From Pseudomonadota bacterium (GTDB lineage: Bacteria > Pseudomonadota > Gammaproteobacteria > Acidiferrobacterales > Acidiferrobacteraceae), in assembly GCA_021794595.1 (NCBI GenBank), contig JAJYQN010000047.1, forward strand, positions 1-64,000: DNA of 64,000 nt, read 5' to 3'. Shown piece after piece: positions 18,196 through 26,425 of this stretch. Numbering within the stretch: position 1 is the first letter of the stretch; each line of letters starts with the position of its first letter. Under the pieces are notes generated by a model that did not search any database, was not told the DNA's origin, and saw nothing but the letters and a program-made list of their open reading frames with translations. The position numbers and the translations under genes are program-made.

Positions 18196-19133
18196 AGGGT
18201 GGGTTCGCCTTCGCCGGTGAGCTCAACGAAAATATTTTCGAGTGACGAGTGCTCCGGGTTGATCTCGCAGAGCCCCCATCCTTGTTCCATAGATAGCTTT
18301 ACGAGGGCATCGGTGGGATCGGCGTCGGGTTCGTGCAAAAGTCGCACCCGGTTTTCCTCGACGATCGTGACCGCGCGCACGCCCGGAAGGCCCGAGATCA
18401 ACGCCATGTCAGGGCCGCGACGAAACGCGGCAATCAGGGCTTGCGATTGGACCCGGCGCATGAGGTCATGGATGCTCTCGTTTAGCACAAGTCGACCTTT
18501 GTTGATGATCTGGACGCGGTCGCAGCTCGCCTGGACCTCGGACAGGATGTGCGTCGACAGGATAACCGCGTGGTTTTGTCCGAGTTCGCGGATCAGGCTA
18601 CGTACCTCGCGAATCTGTATAGGGTCGAGTCCGACGGTGGGTTCGTCTAGGATGATCACCGGTGGCTCATGGATGATCGCTTGCGCGAGACCTACGCGTT
18701 GTTGGTAACCCTTGGAGAGGTTGGCAGTCACGCGGCCGCCGACTTCGCTGAGACCGCACCGAGCCTTGGCCCGTTCGCGGGCCGCGCGTCGCTGGCGGCG
18801 CGGAATGCGGTGGAGTGCGGCGCAATAGTCAAGATATTCGTCGACCGTCAGTTCCCGGTATAAGGGCGGGTGCTCGGGTAGGTAACCGAGGGCCGCCTTG
18901 GCGGCTTTGGGCTCAGTCCGCATGTTGTGGCCGGCGATCAAGACGCGGCCGGATAAGGGCGCGATATTGCCGCTCAGCATGTGCATGGTCGTGGTCTTGC
19001 CAGCGCCGTTAGGTCCGAGAAAGCCCAGCACCTCGCCGCGCCGGATCATAAAGCTGACGTCGGCCACAGCAGGGGTTTTTCCGTAGAAACGCGTAATGGT
19101 TTCGGCTTCGACGAGGACCTCGGAATGGGTCAT
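18192..19133 (-). CDS. ABC transporter ATPase (GldA-like)
   Basis: The protein is 313 aa. Walker A GPNGAGKTTT (about 39-48), signature NLSKGYQQRVGLAQA, Walker B PPVIILDEPTVGLDPIQ and switch histidine LSTHIL are intact. About 90 C-terminal residues form the extra domain of ABC-2 exporter ATPases. It is the first gene of the five-gene run ATPase, permease, GldG-like, DUF4340-like, mutM. The 218 bases before it are shared with the divergent reductase gene. Confidence 0.93.
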   Translation of the reverse strand: MTHSEVLVEAETITRFYGKTPAVADVSFMIRRGEVLGFLGPNGAGKTTTMHMLSGNIAPLSGRVLIAGHNMRTEPKAAKAALGYLPEHPPLYRELTVDEYLDYCAALHRIPRRQRRAARERAKARCGLSEVGGRVTANLSKGYQQRVGLAQAIIHEPPVIILDEPTVGLDPIQIREVRSLIRELGQNHAVILSTHILSEVQASCDRVQIINKGRLVLNESIHDLMRRVQSQALIAAFRRGPDMALISGLPGVRAVTIVEENRVRLLHEPDADPTDALVKLSMEQGWGLCEINPEHSSLENIFVELTGEGEPTL

Positions 19134-19351
19134 GCTACGGGCGTACCGGTCCTGATCTTCATAGCGGGCATTAAAGGCCGGGCCCGACTTTTTGTCAACG
19201 CATAGCCTCTTCCGATTATGAGATCATCATTCTTGAGCGCTTACCCGCAGTCAGGAGCGATATCGCCACACATGGGGAATGGCAGCGATCGCCGCCGCTC
19301 TTTCGCAAAGCGCGCCTTTTAGCGACAATACCCCTTTCCCTCATTTCTAGG

Positions 19352-20374
19352 ATGCGGCCTTTGAGAGTACGGATCGAGCCAAGCGGCCACGAGTTTGAGG
19401 CAAACCCGGGGGAGACCCTGCTTGAGGCGGCGTTACGGGAGGGTTTCCATCTCCCCTACAGTTGCCGTAACGGGGCCTGCGGGACCTGCAAGGGTCGGGT
19501 CGTTTCGGGCGTGATCGACCACAAGGCCTATGAGCCAAAGGCCCTGAGCGCCGCGGATCGGGCCGCCGGCAAGGCGCTCTTTTGTCGCGCGGTTCCGATG
19601 GAGTCCGTGGTCATCGAGGCCCGCGAGATCGGGGTGGCGAAGGATATCATCATCAAGACCCTTCCTTGCCGGGTGGCGCGCCTCGAAAAGTTGGCGCCGG
19701 ACGTCATGCGGCTTTTGTTGAAGCTTCCGCAAAACGAGCGACTCCAGTTCCTGGCCGGTCAATACATTGATATCCTTTTAAAGGATGGCCGCCGCCGGGG
19801 GTTTTCCTTGGCCAACGCCCCGAGCGACGACGAGTTTTTGGAGCTTCATGTCCGCCACGTCCCAGGCGGGCTTTTTTCCGGTCATGTCTTCGAGGCCATG
19901 AAGGAGCGCGCGCTTTTGCGTTTCGAGGGGCCGCTCGGGACGTTTTTTCTGCGTGAGGACTCGACCGCGCCCGTGATCCTCATGGCCGGCGGCACCGGGT
20001 TTGCGCCCATGAAGGCGATTCTCGAGCAGGCGTTCCGCGGCGAATTGCAGCGTCCCTTGCACCTTTATTGGGGTGCGCGCACGCGTCAGGATCTCTATCT
20101 CCACGATCTCGCTCTCGAATGGGTAAAGCGTCATCCGCATTTTGTCTACACCCCGGTCTTGTCCCAGGCCTTGGCCTCGGACGAGTGGGCGGGCCGCACC
20201 GGCTATGTGCATGAGGCCGTGGCCGCGGACGTTCGCGATCTTTCGGCTTACGAGGTGTATGCGAGCGGGCCACCGCAGATGATCGAGGCCGCCCAAGACC
20301 GGTTTTCGAGGCAAGGTCTGCGCGAAGACTCTTTTTATTATGACGCCTTCAATTACGCCAAGGATCCTGAATAG
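19352..20374 (+). CDS. [2Fe-2S] ferredoxin/flavin NAD(P)H reductase
   Basis: The protein is 340 aa. The N-terminal plant-type ferredoxin domain binds [2Fe-2S] through C38, C43, C46 and C78. A ferredoxin-reductase-like FAD domain follows (RGFSLANAP, about 145-153), then an NAD(P) domain (LMAGGTGFAPMKAIL). The layout is that of CDP-6-deoxy-glucoseen reductase (AscD)-like and oxygenase reductase proteins, which are often annotated by that name without the sugar pathway. No partner oxygenase is adjacent. The ribosome site is weak (only AGG directly before ATG). Confidence 0.85.
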   Translation: MRPLRVRIEPSGHEFEANPGETLLEAALREGFHLPYSCRNGACGTCKGRVVSGVIDHKAYEPKALSAADRAAGKALFCRAVPMESVVIEAREIGVAKDIIIKTLPCRVARLEKLAPDVMRLLLKLPQNERLQFLAGQYIDILLKDGRRRGFSLANAPSDDEFLELHVRHVPGGLFSGHVFEAMKERALLRFEGPLGTFFLREDSTAPVILMAGGTGFAPMKAILEQAFRGELQRPLHLYWGARTRQDLYLHDLALEWVKRHPHFVYTPVLSQALASDEWAGRTGYVHEAVAADVRDLSAYEVYASGPPQMIEAAQDRFSRQGLREDSFYYDAFNYAKDPE

Positions 20375-20377
20375 TCG

Positions 20378-21301
20378 ATGAGCGACGCCCATGCTCATGC
20401 TCATGATCATCATGCAGGCGCCGAAGGTCGCGGCCTATGGGTGTCTCTGGGCCTGACTTTGTTGTTCGCGCTGATCGAGGCCGGGGCTGGATTCTTTGCC
20501 CATTCCCTGGCGCTCTTAAGCGATGCCGGCCATATGTTTTCTGACACCTTGGCCTTGGCGCTTTCGCTCTTTGCTGCCTGGATGGCGAGAAGGCCTCCGT
20601 CGGCGCGCCACTCCTATGGTCTTGTCCGTAGCGAAATCATCGCCGCGTTCGTGAATGGTCTCGTTTTACTCGCCGTGGTGACGGCCATCGTGGTCGCGGC
20701 CATCGAACGCCTTCAACACCCCGAGCCGGTGGCCGGTGGTACGGTGATGATCGTGGCGGCCCTGGGGATCGTTATTAACGGCGCGGTAGTCTACGCCTTG
20801 AGCCAGGAGCAGCGGACCCTCAATACCCGCAGCGCGATTCTGCACGTCTTGGGCGATCTCCTCGGATCGGGGGCGGCCGTGATCGCAGGCGCCGTCATCT
20901 TCTTTACCGGGTGGTTGCCCATCGACCCCATTCTCTCGCTGGTAATCTGTGGCTTGATTCTGTACTCGACGATTCAGCTTTTGCGTGAGACGTTGAATGT
21001 GTTGATGGAGGGGGTTCCGAAGCATCTCGATTTACGTGTTGTCGGGCGGGCGCTAGCCGAGGTTCCCGGCGTGATTGCGGTGCACGACCTGCATATCTGG
21101 ACCGTGTCGTCCGGTACGCTCGCGCTCTCGGCCCATATCGTGGTCGACGATATGGGCCACTGGAACGCCTTGTTGGAGACCATGCAAGGGCTTTTGCACG
21201 AGCGTTTCGATATCGACCATGTCACTTTGCAGCCGGAGTTGTGGGACGTGTCGGCGGCTCATGGCCGACCGGTCATCCTCATCCACCAGCGCGGCGCGTA
21301 A
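20378..21301 (+). CDS. Cation diffusion facilitator (CzcD/ZitB-like metal exporter)
   Basis: The protein is 307 aa, three bases after the reductase. A His-rich N-terminus (HAHAHDHHAG) precedes six membrane helices. Metal-site motifs HSLALLSDAGHMFSD (TM2) and HVLGDLLGSGAAV (TM5) match the zinc-type HxxxD/HxxxD arrangement. The cytoplasmic C-terminal domain contains VHDLHIWTVSSGTLALSAHIVVDD, the usual dimerisation fold. It exports Zn2+ or similar divalent ions by proton antiport, which suits metal-rich acidic habitats. Confidence 0.93.
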   Translation: MSDAHAHAHDHHAGAEGRGLWVSLGLTLLFALIEAGAGFFAHSLALLSDAGHMFSDTLALALSLFAAWMARRPPSARHSYGLVRSEIIAAFVNGLVLLAVVTAIVVAAIERLQHPEPVAGGTVMIVAALGIVINGAVVYALSQEQRTLNTRSAILHVLGDLLGSGAAVIAGAVIFFTGWLPIDPILSLVICGLILYSTIQLLRETLNVLMEGVPKHLDLRVVGRALAEVPGVIAVHDLHIWTVSSGTLALSAHIVVDDMGHWNALLETMQGLLHERFDIDHVTLQPELWDVSAAHGRPVILIHQRGA

Positions 21302-21399
21302 GGGCGCAAGGCGGGGTTCACCCCCAGGCACCGCAGGCGGCCCGAGGGGTGCGCAATGTCCGAGGCGTAGGCCCGCCCCAGCCATCTTGCGAATCGCCT

Positions 21400-22617
21400 C
21401 TAAAACGGCAAAAGCGCGGTATCGGGGCGGTGCTCGCCGCGGCCTTTCTGGCACTCCAATCCGCGCCGGTAGTATTCGCGGGCCCGCTCCTCGTCCCCTA
21501 AGCGCTCCATCGTCTGGGCCAATTCCGCATAGGTATCGCTGGTCGGGCTTTGGCGCGCGCAACGCTCGGCGTATTCGCGGGCCTTGCCGGGGAGATTGGC
21601 CCCGAGCGCTAACCTGGTAAGACAAAGGAGCAGACTGCCGTTTTCCGGAGAGGTCTTCAGCCATGCCTCGGCCTGCGAGAGGAGGCGTAGCGAGTCCGGC
21701 CCTTGGGGTAGCTCGCTGTAGGCCGAAAAGAGGTCCTCGGCCGGCTGTTGACGTAAGGTGGCCACCAAGAGCTGTTCGGCCTCGACGGCCGCGCCCCGGC
21801 GGATGAGGCTGCGGGCGTAGACCGCGACCAGCGCCGGGTGTTGACGGCGGTTTTTGGGAACGGACTGCCAGGCGCTCTCGGCATCGTTGCCCGGATGAGT
21901 TGTGGCGAGCAAGAGCAACTGGCGATGGGCCTCGAGCTCTAGTTCGTCGATCGCGGCGGCGTCCATGGCCTTATAGCGGCGCAATTCCGGTGCGAGATGG
22001 GCGACTACGGTCCAGTCACGTAAGCCCCGCGCCCTTTGGGTCAGGAAACGCAATACGGTGCGGTTGCCGGGGTGGGCGATCCTTAACGCGCTTAAGGTGG
22101 CGAGGCTCCGCTCGTACTCCCGGGTCGCCTCGAAGAGGTGGGCTTGCAGGAGCCCCGTGGCGAGTGTCAAGCCGGGTGCGGCTTGGGCCACCGTCAGGTA
22201 CTCGTCGCGGCGCTCGTATTGGCCTTGTCCTTGCGCGGCGCAGGCCGCGGCGAGGTAGTGGATACCCGGCACATCCTCGGCCTTTAAGTCGCTTACGAGG
22301 TCGCGTTCGGCGCCGGCATGGTCGCCCTCGAGAAGCTTGGTTAAGCCCGTATGCAGGGCCTGTTGAAGATGACGGATCCGGCGGTCGAGACGCCAGCGGC
22401 CGACATCGCGCGGGATATGCAAAAGCCGCAACACGACGTGTAAGGCGAAATTGAGGAGGACCACGGTCGCCAACAAGAGCAGCACAAAGAGCGTGAGCGG
22501 CATTTCAAGGCTCCACGGGCTGCGCTCGATAAGCACATAGCCTGGGTTGTGGAGGGCCGCGAGCGTCAATATGACCGTAAGAAACAGCAGGACGAGGATT
22601 GTGGAAAGCGTCTTCAT
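21400..22617 (-). CDS. hemY: HemY-like TPR membrane protein
   Basis: The protein is 405 aa. Two N-terminal membrane helices (about 6-24 and 42-64) come before the HemY_N segment LLHIPRDVGRWRLDRRIRHLQQALHTGLTKLLEGDHAGAER, written here as one continuous family match around residues 65-105. Tetratricopeptide-like helices then fill the rest. This proteobacterial HemY is unrelated to Gram-positive protoporphyrinogen oxidase. Its role in heme synthesis is poorly defined. Its ATG overlaps the hemX stop. Confidence 0.92.
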   Translation of the reverse strand: MKTLSTILVLLFLTVILTLAALHNPGYVLIERSPWSLEMPLTLFVLLLLATVVLLNFALHVVLRLLHIPRDVGRWRLDRRIRHLQQALHTGLTKLLEGDHAGAERDLVSDLKAEDVPGIHYLAAACAAQGQGQYERRDEYLTVAQAAPGLTLATGLLQAHLFEATREYERSLATLSALRIAHPGNRTVLRFLTQRARGLRDWTVVAHLAPELRRYKAMDAAAIDELELEAHRQLLLLATTHPGNDAESAWQSVPKNRRQHPALVAVYARSLIRRGAAVEAEQLLVATLRQQPAEDLFSAYSELPQGPDSLRLLSQAEAWLKTSPENGSLLLCLTRLALGANLPGKAREYAERCARQSPTSDTYAELAQTMERLGDEERAREYYRRGLECQKGRGEHRPDTALLPF

Positions 22618-23618
22618 GAGGTCTTCTGCGCCAATTGCCGTAAAAGATGCAGAGACCGCGAGATATCCGGCCAGGCCAGGGTCGTGGCCCGGGTTTGCAG
22701 GGTCTGCAATTTCGCGTCGACCGCCCGCACGCCGGGGGCGTCCTTATCGAAGTAGCGATTGATCCAGCGCTCCGCCGTCCGCAGGTTGGCGTGCATGACG
22801 GCGATGTGGTGTTCTAGGAGCGCCAACTCTGCGGCATAAAGCCGCAGTTGCAGGTTCTGGCGCAGATAGTAGGCGCGTTTGGGCGCTAGCAGAGCCGGTT
22901 GCCGAATGATCTGCTTGTGGAACTGTATCAGGCTCGTAAAGTCGCGCCACAGGCCATGGGCGAGACGCCGCCAGAAGGGCAGCTTGACGGTGCGCGTGGG
23001 GACCTTTGGGGGGTGAGGCCGAAAGCCAGTGGGTACGGCAAGCGGCAGCGTTGGGACCGCCCGCGCCAGCGCCACGAGTTCCAAGGCCATGGTCGAGATG
23101 TGTTGCTTACTCGCGGCCCGCAAACGGAGTATCTCTTGAACAATGGCTAAACGCACTGGAAGCAGGCGCGGGCTATTTTGGCGACGGATCTCGCGTTCGG
23201 CTTGATGCAGCGCCAGAAGCGCCAGTGGCACGTTGTGTTCGAAGCGCAGCTGGTCGTTTGCGATCAAAAGCAGGTCTTGGGCGGCACGTAGCCGCCAGCG
23301 GCGGCGGTCGCCGTGCCCCACCTGGACCGCTTTCACGTGGCGCGCGAGCGCCTTTATGGCCTGTTGAGTCTGGACATCGCTCCGATTTAATCCAGCCACG
23401 GTGCGGCCTAAGGCGTTTATCGCCTGGTTTTGGGATTGCAGTCTTTGACCGACATTGAGACCCAGAATATGGGCTTGGTAGGACAGGGCGTACCAGAGGT
23501 ATCCGACACCCATGAGCGCTACCAGCGACAACAGGAGGGCGAGTCCACCCGCGACCGAACGCGCGCGGTGTGGCAAAGGGGCGATCGGTACGGCCTGGCT
23601 AGTGTTGGTGTCGACCAT
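22614..23618 (-). CDS. hemX: HemX-like membrane protein
   Basis: The protein is 334 aa with one N-terminal helix (about 22-46, AGGLALLLSLVALMGVGYLWYAL). A periplasmic coiled-coil and helical domain follows, containing RWRLRAAQDLLLIANDQLRFEHN near residues 101-123. That segment is typical of HemX proteins, often mis-annotated as uroporphyrinogen-III methyltransferases. No methyltransferase motifs are present. It sits between hemD and hemY as in other gammaproteobacteria. Confidence 0.9.
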   Translation of the reverse strand: MVDTNTSQAVPIAPLPHRARSVAGGLALLLSLVALMGVGYLWYALSYQAHILGLNVGQRLQSQNQAINALGRTVAGLNRSDVQTQQAIKALARHVKAVQVGHGDRRRWRLRAAQDLLLIANDQLRFEHNVPLALLALHQAEREIRRQNSPRLLPVRLAIVQEILRLRAASKQHISTMALELVALARAVPTLPLAVPTGFRPHPPKVPTRTVKLPFWRRLAHGLWRDFTSLIQFHKQIIRQPALLAPKRAYYLRQNLQLRLYAAELALLEHHIAVMHANLRTAERWINRYFDKDAPGVRAVDAKLQTLQTRATTLAWPDISRSLHLLRQLAQKTS

Positions 23619-23644
23619 CTGGGTAACCTTTTCTCATGACAGGA

Positions 23645-24427
23645 TTATAGGGGGCTTTTCGTACGCCATGTCAGTAATGCCGCCACCAGCGCCTCATCGT
23701 CAGCCCCCTCCGCTACGATGATGGGCCCTTCGAGCCCCAAGGCCAGACATGCGTCTTTCAAGCGCCCGCTTACGACAATGAGCGTGGTTTTGGTGAGCCA
23801 CCGCTGGCCGACCTGCCCTAGCACGTCATACAGGTGATGGAGGCCCTCGACGCTTGTGAGGGTGATCGCATCCAGGCCTTGGCGGGCCCATTGGCGCAGG
23901 AGCGTCGAGACATCGGCCGTGGGTGCCCCGCGGCGGTAACACTCCGCGTATTGCACATGGGCCCCGCGGGCCTCCAGCGTATCGCCCAGCAGCTCTCGCC
24001 CCCCCTCTCCTCGGAAGATAATAAACTGAAGTCCCGCCACATTCTGCATGGGATCAAGAGAGAGTAGTGATTCACTATCGAAACGGCCAGCTGGCACCAG
24101 CACATCAGTGAAGCCGAGCCGCTTCAATTCCCGCGCGCTGCCGCGCCCGATACCGGCGATCCGGACCTCAGGAGGCCAATCGAGATTCATGCCGCGCAGC
24201 ATATTCAGGGCCCGGGAGACGGCGTTTGGGCTGATGAAAACCGCCCAATCATAGCTCGCAAGCCGTCCCATCAAGGTCTTGAGGGCCGTGGTGTCGCGTG
24301 GTTCGAGGATCTCGATCGCAGCAAAATGGATAGGGGTCGCACCGAGCGCCGTGAGCTTGTCGATAAGCCCCTGGGCTTGGCCTTGGGGCCGCGTGACGAG
24401 GATCTTGAGCCCGGCAAGCGGCGTCAT
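23645..24427 (-). CDS. hemD: Uroporphyrinogen-III synthase
   Basis: The protein is 260 aa. HemD is poorly conserved, but the N-terminal LKILVTRPQGQAQGLIDKLTALGA, the DWAVFISPNAVSRALNML motif and the LTSVEGLHHLYDVLG segment after the mid-domain linker are characteristic. It closes hydroxymethylbilane with inversion of ring D. Its start overlaps the hemC stop by four bases (ATGA), the standard hemCD coupling. Confidence 0.95.
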   Translation of the reverse strand: MTPLAGLKILVTRPQGQAQGLIDKLTALGATPIHFAAIEILEPRDTTALKTLMGRLASYDWAVFISPNAVSRALNMLRGMNLDWPPEVRIAGIGRGSARELKRLGFTDVLVPAGRFDSESLLSLDPMQNVAGLQFIIFRGEGGRELLGDTLEARGAHVQYAECYRRGAPTADVSTLLRQWARQGLDAITLTSVEGLHHLYDVLGQVGQRWLTKTTLIVVSGRLKDACLALGLEGPIIVAEGADDEALVAALLTWRTKSPL

Positions 24428-25359
24428 GATGCCCCCTCTTTGAGAAGTCGGTCGATGATGGTCATGGCCCCCTGTGTGCGGAGCCGCTCGGCCACAGTTA
24501 TGGCGAGTTCCTGGGCCGCGGCGACTGGGCCTGTGGCGACCGCCTTGATCAGTCGGCTGCCATTGGTTTCCCCCACCAGCCCACGAATAGTGATAGTGGC
24601 CCCGGTCACCGTTGCGAAGGCGGCGATCGGAAGCCGGCAGCCGCCGGCAAGGGCCGCAGTGACGGCCCGTTCGGCCTGTACGCAGACCGCGGTTTCAGGG
24701 TGGTTTAAGGGCGCTATGAGGGCCTGCGTATCCTGGTCGTCGGCGCGGCACTCGATTCCGATGGCCCCCTGGGCGGCGGCCGGGAGACTCGCCTCGATCG
24801 GAAGATAGCCCGCGATGCGATCCGCGAAGCCCAGGCGTTTCAGTCCGGCGGCGGCGAGCACAATGGCCGCGAATTCCCCGGCGTCAAGCCGGGCGAGACG
24901 GCTATTGACGTTGCCGCGGAGGCTTTCGATGATCAGGTCCTGGCGGTCGTGAAGGATCTGGCTTGCCCGCCGCAGGCTCGCGGTCCCAATCCGGCTCCCG
25001 AACGGCAAATCCGCCAGGGTTTGGGCGTTTAAGGGGCTGACAAGGGCGTCTCGGGGGTCTTCTCTTGCCAGTATGGCCCCAATCGCCAAACCCTCCGGTA
25101 ATTGCGCTACAACATCCTTCATGGAATGAATAGCGATGTCGATGCGTCTCTCACAAAGACCCTGCTCCAATTCCTTTGTGAACAGGGCCTTGCCGCCCGC
25201 TGTGATGAGGGGCGCACTTAAGAGCCGGTCGCCTTCCGTGGTCATGGCGATCGTTTCGACTATAAGGTGGGGATGCAGGGCAAGAAGTTGGTCGCGCACA
25301 TAGGCGGCTTGCCATAAAGCGAGTGCGCTCTTGCGAGTCCCGAGATGCAGCGTCGTCAA
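24424..25359 (-). CDS. hemC: Porphobilinogen deaminase
   Basis: The protein is 311 aa. HSMKD (78-82, catalytic Asp82), RGN (148-150) and the dipyrromethane-cofactor Cys241 in AGGCRLPI are present. The start is TTG at 25359: the frame has a stop a few codons upstream and no ATG or GTG fits the conserved MTTLHLGTRKSALALWQ start. No Shine-Dalgarno sequence is visible. The start codon overlaps the ribosome site of the divergent thioredoxin-like gene, and only 12 bases separate the two start codons, so each promoter must lie in the other gene. Confidence 0.96.
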   Translation of the reverse strand: MTTLHLGTRKSALALWQAAYVRDQLLALHPHLIVETIAMTTEGDRLLSAPLITAGGKALFTKELEQGLCERRIDIAIHSMKDVVAQLPEGLAIGAILAREDPRDALVSPLNAQTLADLPFGSRIGTASLRRASQILHDRQDLIIESLRGNVNSRLARLDAGEFAAIVLAAAGLKRLGFADRIAGYLPIEASLPAAAQGAIGIECRADDQDTQALIAPLNHPETAVCVQAERAVTAALAGGCRLPIAAFATVTGATITIRGLVGETNGSRLIKAVATGPVAAAQELAITVAERLRTQGAMTIIDRLLKEGAS

Positions 25360-25371
25360 GGAGAGCCCAAA

Positions 25372-25875
25372 ATGGTGAGGTCAGAAGGGTGTCATCGTAA
25401 GAGGTCAGAGGCGCTTACGCAAATCTTAAGTCTCGCGCTCCTCCTGGCCTGGTCCAGCCTCGCGGTCGCTTCCGTCCTTCCCCGGGCGGTGAATCTTAAG
25501 GTGCTGGCGGGCGTGGCTAAGGCGCAGCACGCGCCTATCGCGCTGCTGTTTTGGTCTCCGGGGTGCCGCTATTGCGCCGTGGTCGAGCGCGATTTCTTGC
25601 AGCCGGCGAGCGCAGATCCCCGATTCCGCCATGTCATCTTCCGACGCATTGATATCAAGAGCGGTAAGGCTCTGTGGGACTTCGCCGGACACGTCACTAC
25701 CGAGGCGCGTTTTGCAAAGCGAGTGGGCGTTACGCTCGTTCCGGATATTCGGTTCTATAATGCAAAAGGACAGAAGGCCGCTCCGGAGATGCTGGGGCTT
25801 TCCACGCCTTCTTTTTACGGGTCCTACCTCGATACCGCTTTGCGTAAGGCCCAAAAGATGTGCCAGAGATTATAA
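25372..25875 (+). CDS. Exported thioredoxin-fold protein (SoxW-like)
   Basis: The protein is 167 aa from ATG 25372, with AAGGAG at 25358-25363. A signal peptide (hydrophobic core about 17-33, cleavage near AVAS) precedes a thioredoxin fold with active site C65-R-Y-C68 in WSPGCRYCAV. It resembles DUF255/SoxW-type periplasmic thioredoxins, which reduce sulfur-carrier or c-type cytochrome partners. The cis-proline equivalent may be the Pro in TLVPDIRFY. It heads a plus-strand run with two DsrE-like proteins and a porin, pointing to periplasmic sulfur chemistry. Confidence 0.8.
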   Translation: MVRSEGCHRKRSEALTQILSLALLLAWSSLAVASVLPRAVNLKVLAGVAKAQHAPIALLFWSPGCRYCAVVERDFLQPASADPRFRHVIFRRIDIKSGKALWDFAGHVTTEARFAKRVGVTLVPDIRFYNAKGQKAAPEMLGLSTPSFYGSYLDTALRKAQKMCQRL

Positions 25876-25915
25876 AAAGAGATATATATCAAAACCACCA
25901 TAGGAGAAGTGTGAT

Positions 25916-26365
25916 ATGGGATATAAAGCGATCCACCAGAGGTTCGTGTTGGCGTTGTCCACCGTGTTGTTCTTGATGTGTGCGGCTCCGAGCTATGCCT
26001 ATTCGCAGACTCACGCCTTCGCGACCCACCGCGTCGTGTTTCAGATCAGTAATGGCAGTGCGCCGATGCAGGGGTTGGTGTTGGCCAATGCCGCCAATGT
26101 CTTGAAGTATTTCGGACCGGACAAGGTCCAGTTGGAGATCGTGGCCTTCGGACCGGGTCTGCGCCTGCTCCTCAAAAACAACGTGCATGCCAAGATGATC
26201 CAGAGTCTGCATGCCGAGGGGGTGGAGTTCGCCGCCTGCCATAATACGATGATGAAGCTGCATTTGACGAAGGCGGACTTGAATCCCGTGTCCCATGTTG
26301 TCCCAGGGGGCGTGATCGAAATCATGCGCCGGGAGAGCGAGGGCTGGAATTACATCCGTCCGTAA
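25916..26365 (+). CDS. Exported DsrE-family protein
   Basis: The protein is 149 aa. A signal peptide (MGYKAIHQRFVLALSTVLF, cleavage near AYS at about 28) precedes a single DsrE fold. VVFQISNGSAPMQGLVLANAAN is the first strand and helix, and Cys108 in VEFAACHNTM is the persulfide-type cysteine position of the DsrE/DsrF family. Secreted single-domain DsrE proteins are found in sulfur oxidisers. It lies 40 bases after the thioredoxin-like gene, with TAGGAGAAG as ribosome site. Confidence 0.85.
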   Translation: MGYKAIHQRFVLALSTVLFLMCAAPSYAYSQTHAFATHRVVFQISNGSAPMQGLVLANAANVLKYFGPDKVQLEIVAFGPGLRLLLKNNVHAKMIQSLHAEGVEFAACHNTMMKLHLTKADLNPVSHVVPGGVIEIMRRESEGWNYIRP

Positions 26366-26425
26366 GGTGTGGGCAATAAAACGCAAGATAAAAAAGAGAA
26401 AAGTGAGTCCATCTAGGAGGAGTTC

